From Chondrosia reniformis (taxonomy: Eukaryota; Porifera; Demospongiae; Chondrillida; Chondrillidae), in assembly GCA_947172415.1 (NCBI GenBank), contig OX359193.1:4582501-4646500 (forward strand): a stretch of 64,000 bases of DNA. The letters are read 5' to 3'. Shown in pieces: positions 1-10,192 of this stretch. The translations under genes were made by a program, and so were the position numbers. Within the stretch, counting starts at the first letter, position 1; each line of letters opens with the position of its first letter. The notes beneath the pieces are model-generated. The model was given only the letters and a program-made list of their open reading frames with translations, was not told the origin of the DNA and made no database searches.

Positions 1-66
1 CACTACCTAATATATCAGAAATATAGATATATATAAAAGAGGTGGTCATGGTCAGAAGTGCTTTAA

Positions 67-517
67 CCCTTTACCGATCGCGTTACGATTTTTCACCATA
101 CCGTTTCCGGTCGTGAGCCACTTTAGTGGCTCAATGTTGAAAGTCACTTTATTTGAGATAAAACACTATCATTTTACTAGGAAAGGTTTATTAACACTTC
201 ATTTCTAAAGTTACAGTCGATTTTCATCTCAAATATTGACAAAATTTCGAGTTACATATTACCGTAAAGATGCCACCATTTTATTTGTCATGATATGGAA
301 ACGATTTTGTAAAAATATACGTATTACTACCGTATTTCTACGGCATACTAAATATTTGAAAGGCCTATATTCCCCTGAATATTGAGTTTGAAACTTTAAA
401 ATTTGACTTTATGATAAATATTTAATCGATAAGCCAAAAATGGACTGAAAAAACGATTTTTCATGTACACGACACAGAGGCTTTAGAGCCAGTGAGTGGT
501 TTGCAACCAGGAAAGGG
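67..517. mobile_element. piggyBac-type MITE (tail of earlier unit)
   Basis: A 451-bp non-coding element flanked by TTAA at 63-66 and 518-521, beginning CCCTTT and ending AAAGGG. TTAA target duplications with CCC/GGG tips are the hallmark of piggyBac. A perfect hairpin with 8-bp arms (GAGCCACT, AGTGGCTC) sits at 115-132. No transposase is inside, so it is a non-autonomous derivative. Confidence 0.7.
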
Positions 518-610
518 TTAAAAGCTGGAAGCTTTAGGTAATTGAATTAAGTGCATCGTGCAACACCCAGGATTTCAGTCCGTATGCCTCTTGGGACTGC
601 CAACCCTGCA

Positions 611-858
611 CTCGAACTACTTGGCTGCGTTGTTTGGCTTTAATATAAAATTCATAATCTCAATGTTTGAGGATGTCGGAACATTATAAATAATGATAGA
701 AAAACGTTAATTATAGCTTCCTGAACCCCGCCATTTGCAAAAACAATGTATTGACGTATAAATTAAGTGCTATAATTATAGTTGCATATGAACCCATAAT
801 ATATATATGTCTTTCGCTAACATGTAGCCATACACTGAAATCGGCAAATGCAGCCCCT
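611..858. repeat. Hairpin-ended dispersed repeat, 5'-shortened
   Basis: Matches the right-hand part of the fuller copy at 35936-36364. It begins with the shared CTCGAACTACTTGG motif and ends GCAGCCCCT, so it lacks the left hairpin and the first arm of the right hairpin. The tandem-unit junction falls exactly at its right edge. Probably a non-autonomous DNA element; family unknown. Confidence 0.55.
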
Positions 859-954
859 AATAATAATAATACTTGTATGAAATGTAAGTTAGTGTATTGC
901 AATAGTCTAATAGTCTTTCTAATGGTAGTTATAGTTACGTGCAATAAGATGTAG

Positions 955-1094
955 CAACAGCCTGCTTGGTGAGGGTGGTGGTACAGGCTGTGGTATCAAT
1001 GCTGTTGATGGAGCAGGGGCTTCTACTTTGGCTGCTTCCACTTTAGCCTTCTCTTTTTTCCTCATTCTTCTTTCATTCCGCAATATCTCCCTCT
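955..1094 (-). other. Candidate antisense exon, Lys/Glu- then Pro-rich
   Basis: Read on the minus strand, an AG acceptor at about 1095 opens a frame coding a charged helix (REILRNERRMRKKEKAKVEA) followed by a proline-rich stretch ending near 955. The composition is protein-like, unlike the flanks. No family recognised. Repeated at 12920-13059 and 24885-25024. Confidence 0.3.
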
Positions 1095-1363
1095 AAACAA
1101 TGTATATAATACAGACTTTGTATCATTATATACACTTACCACTTTTTCTTCATTTTTTGTTTCTCATTTATCTACATGAAAGAATAACGAAAAACATTAA
1201 TCAACAGGAATACAATGTCATATGCTGTACCTCCTCCATATGCCGTACCTCTTCCATATGCCGTACCTGGACTTCTTTCAGCTGAAACATTGATTACATA
1301 GAAGAACAGCTGAACATTCCACATTTTTATTATTATTAACATTGCAGTTACTTACATTTCGAT

Positions 1364-1533
1364 TATTCTGCCAGCACAGCAGTGCCACAACTATCATTAG
1401 TTGTGTGATGGCCTATGTACATAGTGGAGGTATTGATAGTAACTTGCACTGTACCATGTGCACTTTTACACATATAGCAAACAGTATATTTCATGCACTC
1501 ACTATTCTTGCCATCCATTCGCCTGTAAAAAAG
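1364..1533 (-). pseudogene. Candidate BED-type zinc-finger exon, antisense
   Basis: On the minus strand a TTTTTTACAG acceptor precedes a frame with CxxC (VCYMCK), then NTSTMYIGHH. That is the layout of a BED finger (C-x2-C, Asn-Thr-Ser, His), common at the N-terminus of hAT transposases. A TAA interrupts the frame just before a GTAAGT donor-like site, so it is probably debris of a hAT-like or BED-finger gene. Repeated at 13329-13498 and 25294-25463. Weak call based on one short motif. Confidence 0.3.
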
Positions 1534-1811
1534 GAGCACCAAAGCCCCTATTATCACCTCTGTGCAGTGTGGATGTATACCAAATAGATTGTAGATTTGG
1601 CGAATTACATACAGTCTAACTCACAAAGTAACCCGACACTAGGAATATGGCTGTCGTGTTCACTGCACTAAGCACCTCTACTCTCAATGCCATTTCTTTC
1701 GTTGGTAAATGTTGGTAAAAACCATGGAAACGATGGTAAGCAGTTGCGCGCGTTGTATGCGGTCATTATTGCTATGGAAATCGTTAATCGTTCCGAGCTC
1801 AAAGATCGGCA

Positions 1812-1979
1812 ATGAGTGTTCTCTTTACGAATCTGACGCTGTTCATGAATTCTCCTAGTCTGAAGCTTTCCTCGAGCTTTCAGGAATTCATCCTATTTAC
1901 ACTGTGTGCGATACTTAGCTGCCATACAGCGAAAAGAGTGCTTTTCAGCACTAAATCGGTGACGGGAGACGGCGCTGAG
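1812..1979 (+). other. Predicted first exon of the Helitron gene (unit 1)
   Basis: An ATG opens a 56-codon frame that ends exactly at a strong donor (GAG followed by GTAAGT). The first good acceptor in front of the 2A module (TATAG at 4402-4406) continues in phase 0 (Ser-Ile-Met). The encoded stretch is Ser/Leu-rich with a hydrophobic patch (EFILFTLCAILSC). If joined, the 2A product gains about 58 residues. No transcript evidence; the module could equally start at its own ATG at 4413. Confidence 0.4.
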
Positions 1980-2712
1980 GTAAGTAATTTATTTTCTCTA
2001 ATTGGTGTTAGTATGTATGAGCTGTATAAACAGTTGTTGGGCTGATATTCATATATAGCTAGCCGAATGAGTTGTCATATTTGTTCAACACTGTTGCAAT
2101 TAGCTATAAAATATGAAATACCATATATCGGTAAATGAATCCATGTGTTTAAAAGAATACGAATTGACTGTATTCGCAATCCTTTGACAAGTATTGATTT
2201 AACCACAATGGTTTACTGCTATATAGTTGACATCGTGAAATGATTCATTTTGATTGCCAAGAGAATCATTCGAGTAGTGACCCGGCAATAATTACGAAGA
2301 GCGACGATTATTCTAATGATACGAATGTAAATCTAACATGCAGAAAGGTTTGATAGTAGTATAATTTGGGCGTAATGCTATTTGATTGACAATGCCACCC
2401 AGTGTAGCAGGTGAACAAATGTATAGTCTGCATATATGCTACTATACGCACGACAGAGAGTCGAGTATGCCTAAGTTACAAGCTCCACGATCTAGGGTTA
2501 TATGTAGGTCCAAAAGTCTGTCCAGCTAAAAGGTTGTCTGCGAAGAAATGCTGGCACAAAAATTGTCCTAATGGGCCTAAGATTGCCAGAAGCTTCCATG
2601 TTTTGAGTTTACATTCGAAACATTTGAAGATGCACTAGAGGATCTTGTAACATAACGCAGACACTTTTACGTATACACACTATATGCATGTGTACAGGTC
2701 TTATCAATTATT

Positions 2713-2731
2713 GGGGCGCCACAGGCACCCC
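2713..2731. repeat. GC-rich hairpin
   Basis: GGGGCGCC and GGCACCCC form 8-bp arms with one mismatch around a 3-base loop, standing out in very AT-rich sequence. It resembles the inner hairpin at 37127-37143. Repeated at 14678-14696 and 26643-26661. Possibly an end of a small non-autonomous element. Confidence 0.5.
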
Positions 2732-2773
2732 TATATTATTATTTATATATATGTGTATATCTGGCAAAAAATA

Positions 2774-2848
2774 TAATGTAATATAATATAATGTAATAAA
2801 ATATAATGTAATAAAATATAATGTAATAAAATATAATGTAATGTAATG
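2774..2848. repeat. AT-rich short tandem repeat
   Basis: About five copies of a 14-15 bp unit (AAAATATAATGTAAT). Repeated at 14739-14813 and 26704-26778. Confidence 0.8.
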
Positions 2849-2881
2849 TTGTAATCGAGAAGTATGTAAGAAAATACAATT

Positions 2882-3770
2882 CCATATCTAAGTCTGAGTA
2901 AGGGGTGTGATCCTATAGCTAAGGCTGAGTAAGGAGTGTGATCCTATAGCTAAGGCTGAGTAAGGGGTGTGGTCCTATAGCTAAGGCTGATTAAGGGGTG
3001 TGGTCCTATAGCTAAGGCTGAGTAAGGGGTGTGGTCCTATAGCTAAGGCTGAGTAAGGAGTATGGTTCTATATAGCTAAGGCTAAGTAAGGGGTGTGGTG
3101 CTATAGCTAAGGCTTAGTAAGGGGTTTGATCCTATAGCTAAGGCTGAGTAAGAGGTGTGGTCCTATAGCTAAGGCTGAGTAAGGAGTATGGTTCTATATA
3201 GCTAAGGCTAAGAAAGGGGTGTGGTCCTATAGCTAAGGCTGAGTAAGGAGTATGGTTCTATAGTAAAGCTAAGTAAGGGGTGTGGTCCTATAACTAAGGC
3301 TTAGTAAGGTGCATGGGTGGTCTTATAGCTAAGGCTGAGTAAGGGGTGTGGTTCTATAACTAAGGCTGAGTAAGGGGTGTGGTCCTATAGCTAAGGCTGA
3401 GTAAGGAGTATGGTTCTATATAGCTAAGGCTAAGAAAGGGGTGTGGTCCTATAGGTAAGGCTGAGTAAGGGGTGTGGTCCGATAGCTAACGCTGAGTAAG
3501 GGGTTTGATCCTATAGCTAAGGCTGAGTAAGGGGTGTGGTCCTATAACTAAGGCTGAGTAAGGGGTGTGGTCCTATAGCTAAGGCTAAGTAAGGAGTATG
3601 GTTCTATATAGCTAAGGCTAAGTAAGGGGTGTGGTCCTATAGCTAAGGCTTAGTAAGGTGTGTGGTCTTATAGCTAAGGCTAAGTAAGGGGTGCAGTTGT
3701 AGAGCTAAGGTAGAGTGAGGGGTTTGGTGTCCTATAGGCAGGGTAAAGTGAGGGAGTTAGGGGGTGTGGT
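2882..3770. repeat. 31-bp minisatellite (unit 1)
   Basis: Roughly 27-29 imperfect units built on CTATAGCTAAGGCTGAGTAA plus GGGGTGTGGTC. The plus strand is G-rich with GGGG and GTGG runs. It lies inside the predicted 2.4-kb first intron. Variants (AGTATGGTT, TAGTAAGG) recur in an irregular order. Confidence 0.9.
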
Positions 3771-4412
3771 CATCACATAGTGAGTACCTTGTATCCATGG
3801 TAAAATTAATGCGCATAAATATGCATCACTGTACATTAATCCTTTTCACACTGCATATGAATTCGACTCCTCGATGCCTAATAGTGTAAAACAAATAGTA
3901 TGGAACGTAAAGCCTGATGATACTGTCATACGGTATCATAATTAAAAACTTCGAATATAAATGGTTCATACATCCATTCGGTTGCGCATTTATATGCATA
4001 ATGTCCCAACGGTTCGGAGCGACAGCAGAGAGTCAGTCTTTGGGGCAAGCATATGTATACAAGCCCAACAAGAAAGCATTCAAAGTAACGTTGCTATATA
4101 CAAACCAAAACTCGCTCAAGACGCAAAACGTCTACAGTGTATATAGCCTAAATGCACAATGAATCTACAATTATCTCGCTCATTTTATTATGCCAAGAAT
4201 ACACATGGAATTTCATAACATACAATCGTTATTATCTATATAATGCTTGCATAACAAAACACTCTATATATACATGATTATCTTGCAAGTTATTGTTGGC
4301 AAAATGTTTGTTGGTAAGTTGACATAAGCAACATTAATATACTGTACACAATTATAGTATGTCTACTTGGTCTTCACACATTGATTTCTTTCATGTCTGT
4401 GTATAGAGTATC

Positions 4413-5150
4413 ATGAAATTAATTGGAAAGTTCCTTCCAACTGAAGGTAAACTGACAATGTGTAGTCATCGCTCCAAAAGATGTAAACATTGTATGAAAC
4501 ATAACCCCGGTAAGTCATGCACATTGTACACTGTGGTACACTGTTTAGTCCTACAAAGGCCTGCAATTAAAAAAGCAATTGGTCTATTGGCTGTTGCTAC
4601 CTTTATATTCTTTGAAATATACACACTTCAAGCTCAACTAGTAGCTAACTGTAAAGACCAACCTAGTGCTTTTGTTCAAACATGCTATGGTACTGCTTTG
4701 CATAATCCAACACAATACTCTGTCGATGCAAATCAAGAAAACTTAAACCGTTTGGTTTGCCGTGAGTATGCATACATTAATAGACTAAAGACGACATATG
4801 TTCGCTACCGAAAACGATTGCATACCCTTTTTCTTTATATTTCAAAACGTCGCTTTCATCGACCTTCGTGTCTGGCTTTGCTTCTACTGTTACTCCTCTT
4901 AAGTGGAGATGTTGAAGTCAATCCAGGCCCTACCACCAGTAAAGAAAGGCAGGATAATAAAGAATTGGATGCAGGTTTAATTCAAGATACCTCCGAAGAA
5001 AAACAAAAGCGAGAAGACAGCTATAAACAGTTAATCTCCATAGGGTCTAGTGGTGAACAAAGTATGCAAAGTTATTGCATCTCAATTGGATCACCCTTGC
5101 CAATTAAAATTGAACAGCAGTACACAACGGACATTGACAAGCACCCATAG
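4413..5150 (+). CDS. Helitron N-terminal module with 2A peptide (unit 1)
   Basis: 245 residues. A Cys/His-rich start (CSHRSKRCKHCMKH) is followed by a likely membrane segment (residues ~55-70) and a Leu-rich run directly before GDVEVNPGP (residues 165-173, bases 4905-4931). The last motif fits the 2A consensus D-V/I-E-x-N-P-G-P, at which ribosomes skip the Gly-Pro bond; release would fall between residues 172 and 173. The hydrophobic run could act as a signal or anchor for the upstream product. The frame ends in TAG at 5148, and the RepHel frame continues in the same phase right after it, so this is the N-terminus of one gene rather than a separate one. An acceptor at 4406 suggests an upstream exon. 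The membrane role is inferred. Confidence 0.75.
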   Translation: MKLIGKFLPTEGKLTMCSHRSKRCKHCMKHNPGKSCTLYTVVHCLVLQRPAIKKAIGLLAVATFIFFEIYTLQAQLVANCKDQPSAFVQTCYGTALHNPTQYSVDANQENLNRLVCREYAYINRLKTTYVRYRKRLHTLFLYISKRRFHRPSCLALLLLLLLLSGDVEVNPGPTTSKERQDNKELDAGLIQDTSEEKQKREDSYKQLISIGSSGEQSMQSYCISIGSPLPIKIEQQYTTDIDKHP

Positions 5151-5216
5151 GCAAAGAAAAGATTACCAATTAATGAGACAGAAAAACGTGATCAGCAGTT
5201 AAGCAAAAAAAGGACT

Positions 5217-8200
5217 TTGTCTCGAGCAAGATTCACAGCTGAAAAAAGTGAGCAACAACAACAGAGACTTCTGAGATCACGTGTTAATCAGGTTAGAAGA
5301 CTGAAGGAGGAAGATGAGAAAGCAAGGCAAGCCCAATTGGAAATCTTAAAATTTAGTGCCAGGCAAAGACTTCAGAAGGAAGATGACAATGCAAGGCAAA
5401 CGCGTTTGGAAGTCTTAAAGTTTAATGCCAGCCACAGACTGAATAAGGAAAATGAGACAGCAAGGCAAGCACGGTTGCAAGTCTTAAAGTGTAATGCCAG
5501 CCAGAGACTGAAGAACGAAGATAAGACAGCAAGGCAAGCACGGTTGCAAGTCTTAAAGTGTAATGCCAGCCAGAGACTGAAGAACGAAGGTAAGACAGCG
5601 AGGCAAGCACGATTGCAAGTCTTAAAGTGTAATGCCAGCCAGAGACTGAAGCAGGAAGATGAGACAGCAAGGCAAGCACGATTAGAAGCCATTAGACGAA
5701 ATTACAGAAAAAAAGTGGACAAAGAGGATGAGGCAAGCCGTGACAAAAGACTTCAGACTAAAGCAATGAATGTTCGACAGTACAGTGCCAAACAAAGTCT
5801 TGCACAAAAGGAAAATGACCGCGAGAAGGCAAGGATGAGGATGCAAACTATTCGCGGGAAACAAGCTACTTTAGCTGCTATGCAAGAACCATCCAGAAGG
5901 AAAGATGAAAAATTACAATTAACTGATGACAATGAGGAAAGCACAAAGACAGATGGTGTGAAAATTCCTGACCCATCAATATCGGTGAATTCTGTGGACA
6001 CTAAGCAGTTGATCAAGGCAGACATCACCGAGAAGAAAAGAAAACATTCAGCACATCACAACAAACTACCTGAGACAAACAGAGCCAAGTTCAGAAAAGT
6101 GGCCTGTGAAGGCCCTTCTTGTGTATGTACATCGTGTCATAAACTGTGCTATCAAATGCACGGAAAATTCTCAAAAGATGGCAATGAGTTTGTTGATTTT
6201 ATTAAGTTGGAATCTCCAGTGGACGAAAAAACCTGGTTTTGCACCAGATGTATATCCTCTTTGAAGAAAAGGGACATTCCAGGTAATGCTTTGGATAATA
6301 ACATGCGAGTCTCTGAAGTCCCCAAGGAGTTGCAAGGACTCAACAGCTTAGAGGAACGCTTAATTTCACGTGTTACTCCTTTTATGAAGCTGGTAGTGCT
6401 ACCACGTGGACGCCAGAGGGCAATTAGGGGTCAGGTCATCAACTTCCCCACCCCCATGACCAACACGGTAGACCAACTGCCACGTCTAGCTGAGGATACT
6501 GATATTGTATACGTGCAGCGTCCCAGTGAGTCAGAATGTGTGCCAGAGAGAGCAACTTCAGCCACAAGGACATACTACTGCTGTCGTTATCGAAAAGTAA
6601 TGCTAGCTTTGAATTGGCTGAAGGAAAATAATCCCATCTTCCATGATGTTAAGGTGGTTGATCCATCTGAGAAACAGTTTTCAGAGGAAGGTGACGAATG
6701 TCAGGCAGACCATGTTGAGGAGTCGGGTGTTGTGAGGAGCAACACATTGATACCTGACATACCCGTGTCCAAACTCATTCAGGATGGAGCATTTCCTGTT
6801 CATCAGTTGGAAAGAATTTCCTCAGCACCTGTGAGTGTTTTCAATGAGCCTCAACTGGAGCTAATGGCATTCCCTACTTTGTATCCCAATGGAAGAAATG
6901 GTTTTGGAACACATAGGAATGCCAAACTCTCTCCCTGGGACTACTTTCAAACCCGTGTCATGAGTAGTGATGCTAGATGGGCACGGCATCCATCTTACCT
7001 CTTTTGGGCTTGTAATATTGTAGAAGCATACAAGCTGCAAAGTAGCATTTCTGTTGCTCTACGTCTGAGGAATCCAGGAACTCACAATATGAACACCAAT
7101 AAAGTGGAAGATAAACATGAACAAAGCAAGGAACATTATCTCACAGCAGGTGATCTGAAGGGATCATCGGCAAAAGAAAATCCAGATGTACGTGAAAACT
7201 GCTACAGTTTCATGAGGGATATTCGTGGTACTGCAGCCTACTGGCAGTCAGCAAAAATCCATCTGTTCACAATGTTGCGTTCCCTTGGACCTCCAACATT
7301 CTTCATCACATTCAGTGCAGATGACCATCACTGGAAAGATCTCATGGTGGTTTTAGCCAACTGCAGTGGACGGAACCTGACTGAGGAGCAGGTGGACCTA
7401 CTAACTGATGAAGAGAGGAGAGACTTTATGGCCAGTAATCCTGTGGTTACTGCTTGCCATTTTGCACATCGCTTCCAATGTCTGGTGAAAGAAGTCATTA
7501 AAGGTTCAGGAAAGCCAATTGGAGAAGTGATTGATTTCTTCTGGAGAATTGAGTTTCAGTTGCGAGGATCACCACATGTTCATTCCTTGTGGTGGATTAA
7601 AGATGCTCCAGACTTGGACACCAAGGCAGGTAGTCAATCAGCTCCTGAGTTCATTGATAGGTACATATCCGTTCAAGTCCCAGATGAGGGCTGTGGAAAG
7701 GATGAACTCAGATTAACCATCCTTCGGGTCCAGCAGCACAAGCATACTGCTACTTGCCAGAAGACCAGCAAAAGGAAGAAAGAGTGTCGTTTTGACTTCC
7801 CCAGACCTTTGTCGTGTGAAACACGCCTGAAGAACAATAACGATGTAGGAAACAAGTCACGCTTTTACCTTCTTAAGCGGAACAAAGGGGAAGAAAATAT
7901 CAATGCTTTCAACATTCATCTGCTCCTTGCATGGCAGGCCAATATGGACATACAGTTAATTGGATCAGTTTATGGTACTGCATCGTACATTTGTTCTTAC
8001 ATGTGCAAGGGAGAAAGTGAAGAAGTGAAGAAGGCCATCAGAGATGCTCTCAACACTCTACCTGCTAATGCTTCAATTCGCAAAAAACTATCCAAAGTAG
8101 GCAATACTATGCTGTCACATCGAGAGCTTAGTGCCCAAGAGGCTGCCTACAGACTTTGCAATTTGCCACTGAATGACTCGACTAGGAAAGTAGTGTTTGT

Positions 8201-10109
8201 TAACACCGTCCGACCTGAAAAACGAACACGACTTCTCAAGAGCCGATCTGAACTAATTGAACTGGGAGATCATGACACTGCCATCTTCAACCAGGTTTGT
8301 TTGATGTATGCTGCAAGGCCAAAGGGAGATGACTTTGAAGAAATGACTCTGGCTTACTTTTCTGTGTGGTATGATACTATACCAAGGGAAGACAGTCGTA
8401 AAAAAGATGACTATACAGGACCCGGACGGCGATCGCAACCTCGATACAAGTTGCAAGATAATATGGGTTGGATCAAGTTAAGGACCAAACAGGCATGTCT
8501 ACGTACTCCGGTGATGACGCCCTCAAGCCATGGTGATGACTACTACTATAGTCTCATGTTACTGTACATTCCATGGAGGCAAGAAAAGGCTGACTTGCTC
8601 CAAAACCATGAAACCGCCATGGCTGCTTTCATTGCTCGTGAAAGTGAACTTAAAGTCCTCAATGCTCAACATGAAGCATTTGCAGAGGAAGTACAGCGAG
8701 CAGTGCAACAGCTACAGGCTGTAAAGGATGCCGCATACATGGATCTTGTGGCTCCTAATGTGCAACACGGAGAAAGAGAAGATGCCAAGCATCCAACGGA
8801 GGAGGCTGATGGAGGACTGTACAATGGAGAAAATTTTATAGCACAAGAGAATATGGAAGACTTGGCAGATGTAGCACCTACATTGCTGGAGGATTTTGAT
8901 GCCAGTGGTGCCATCTCTCGATCTCGCCTCACCGAGAAAGCATTTAGGGAGCTGATTCTGAGCCTAAATGCAAAACAGAGAGAGGCATTCGAGATTGTTG
9001 TCAGGTATACGGCAGAACTACATAAATACCATATGGGAACAGTATCATCTCCTCCAGAATGCTTCCACCTGTTCATTACAGGTGGGGCTGGAACAGGAAA
9101 ATCACACTTGATCCATGCCATCAGGGAGCATATTGAAAGATCAGTGCAGGGAAGCAAGGATTTCCATGGATGCATGGTCATGGCACCTACAGGAGTGGCT
9201 GCTTTTAACATCAATGGACTCACTATTCATCGAGCACTGAGTATGCAAGTGGAACATGGAAGGTCAGCGCATCAATTGCATTTGAGTGCTTTGGCCCTCA
9301 ATGAACTTCGTCGACTTTGGAAAGGAGTTCACACTATCATTGTAGACGAAATCAGCATGGTTTCTTACGAGGTACTCGTAGCTGTTCATCAAAGGCTTTG
9401 CGAGATCTTTGCTACAGATGACATTTTTGGAGGAGTTAATGTTATTGCTGTTGAGGATTTGTACCAACTGTCCCCTGTAAATGGACATTATATATTCAGC
9501 AGTGCAAAGGTGCAATCAAGGAGGCTTGCATCCCATTTGTGGAAAGACTTCTTCAGTATGATTGAATTGGAAGATAACATACGACAGCACAATGATCAGT
9601 CTTTCTCATCACTGCTGAATAGAATTCGAATAGGGGACCACACTCAGGAAGACATTGCCATCTTAGCAACTCGCAAGACATCCAACAATCAAGTGGATCT
9701 TTCGTCATCACCATTTTGCAATGCACTTAGACTGTTCCCTCGGGTTTCTGACTGTGAACTCTATAATTACCAGGAGCTGCACAAATTGACTTCTGCAACA
9801 GCGCAGTTGTTTGAAGCATCACATGTGATTTTGGAGAGTCGCAGATGCACACATGGGGCAGTATCCTATGAGCATATACGAGAAGAACTCATTCCCAATG
9901 ATGACAAAGAGTGTGGTGGCTTACCAAGGCGTTTGAAACTGGCTGTTGGGTCGGAAATTATGTTGAGAAGAAACATAAAATGCGGAGATGGACTTGTGAA
10001 TGGTGCTCGAGGTATCATAGTAGGAGTTAAATGGCCAGGAAACGTAAAAATCAACCAAGCCCAGGTGCACTACCTGAGTATGTTCATGATCCTCGAGTTG
10101 GACAACTAA
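5217..10109 (+). pseudogene. Helitron RepHel protein, main part (unit 1)
   Basis: About 1630 residues. Order: six to seven 23-residue charged repeats (residues ~31-190); a Cys-rich region (CVCTSCHKLC ... WFCTRC) like the DUF6570-type part of Helitron proteins; the Helitron-like N domain; the HUH Rep motif RGSPHVH (His 787 and 789); the paired catalytic tyrosines Y924 and Y928 (YICSY); then a PIF1-family helicase with Walker A GGAGTGKS (1289-1296), Walker B VDEIS (Asp 1377) and an NxIxVxDLYQLSPV motif. Rep nicks and joins DNA for rolling-circle transposition; the helicase unwinds it. The frame is open from 5151, just after a TAG, and has no ATG before 5766, so it depended on the upstream 2A module for its start. 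The frame is lost before helicase motif VI by a shift between about 10031 and 10076. Confidence 0.9.
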
Positions 10110-10192
10110 ACAAAGTTCCAATTGAAAATGGACACCAGGAAGTGGTGCCAATTGAACCAATGTCAGTCAGGTTCTATGGATGACAGGGTACT

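Larger units (their letters stand above)
1..858. repeat. Right end of an earlier tandem unit
   Basis: This block is repeated at 11966-12823, 23931-24788 and, with about 1.6% mismatches, at 41277-42134. Wherever the left neighbour is visible (11965, 23930, 41276) it is the antisense pseudogene exon, so this is not the start of a unit but the tail of one whose rest lies outside the window. It holds a piggyBac-type MITE (67-517) and a hairpin-ended repeat (611-858). Confidence 0.8.

Noticed and set aside
2411-2638. A 75-residue Cys-containing plus-strand frame in each unit.
   Set aside because: No start context, no splice phase with the predicted exons and no recognised finger spacing.
2882-3770. 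Considered as a CRISPR array or telomeric repeat.
   Set aside because: Units are directly adjacent with no unique spacers, and the 31-bp unit is not a telomere motif.
5372-5692. Minus-strand open frames of 106 and 85 residues opposite the RepHel N-terminus (also in units 2 and 3).
   Set aside because: They are the reverse reading of the 69-bp coding repeats; length comes from the repeat, with no start context.
8666-9223. A 185-residue minus-strand frame opposite the helicase region.
   Set aside because: Shadow of the conserved PIF1-like coding strand; no domain of its own.
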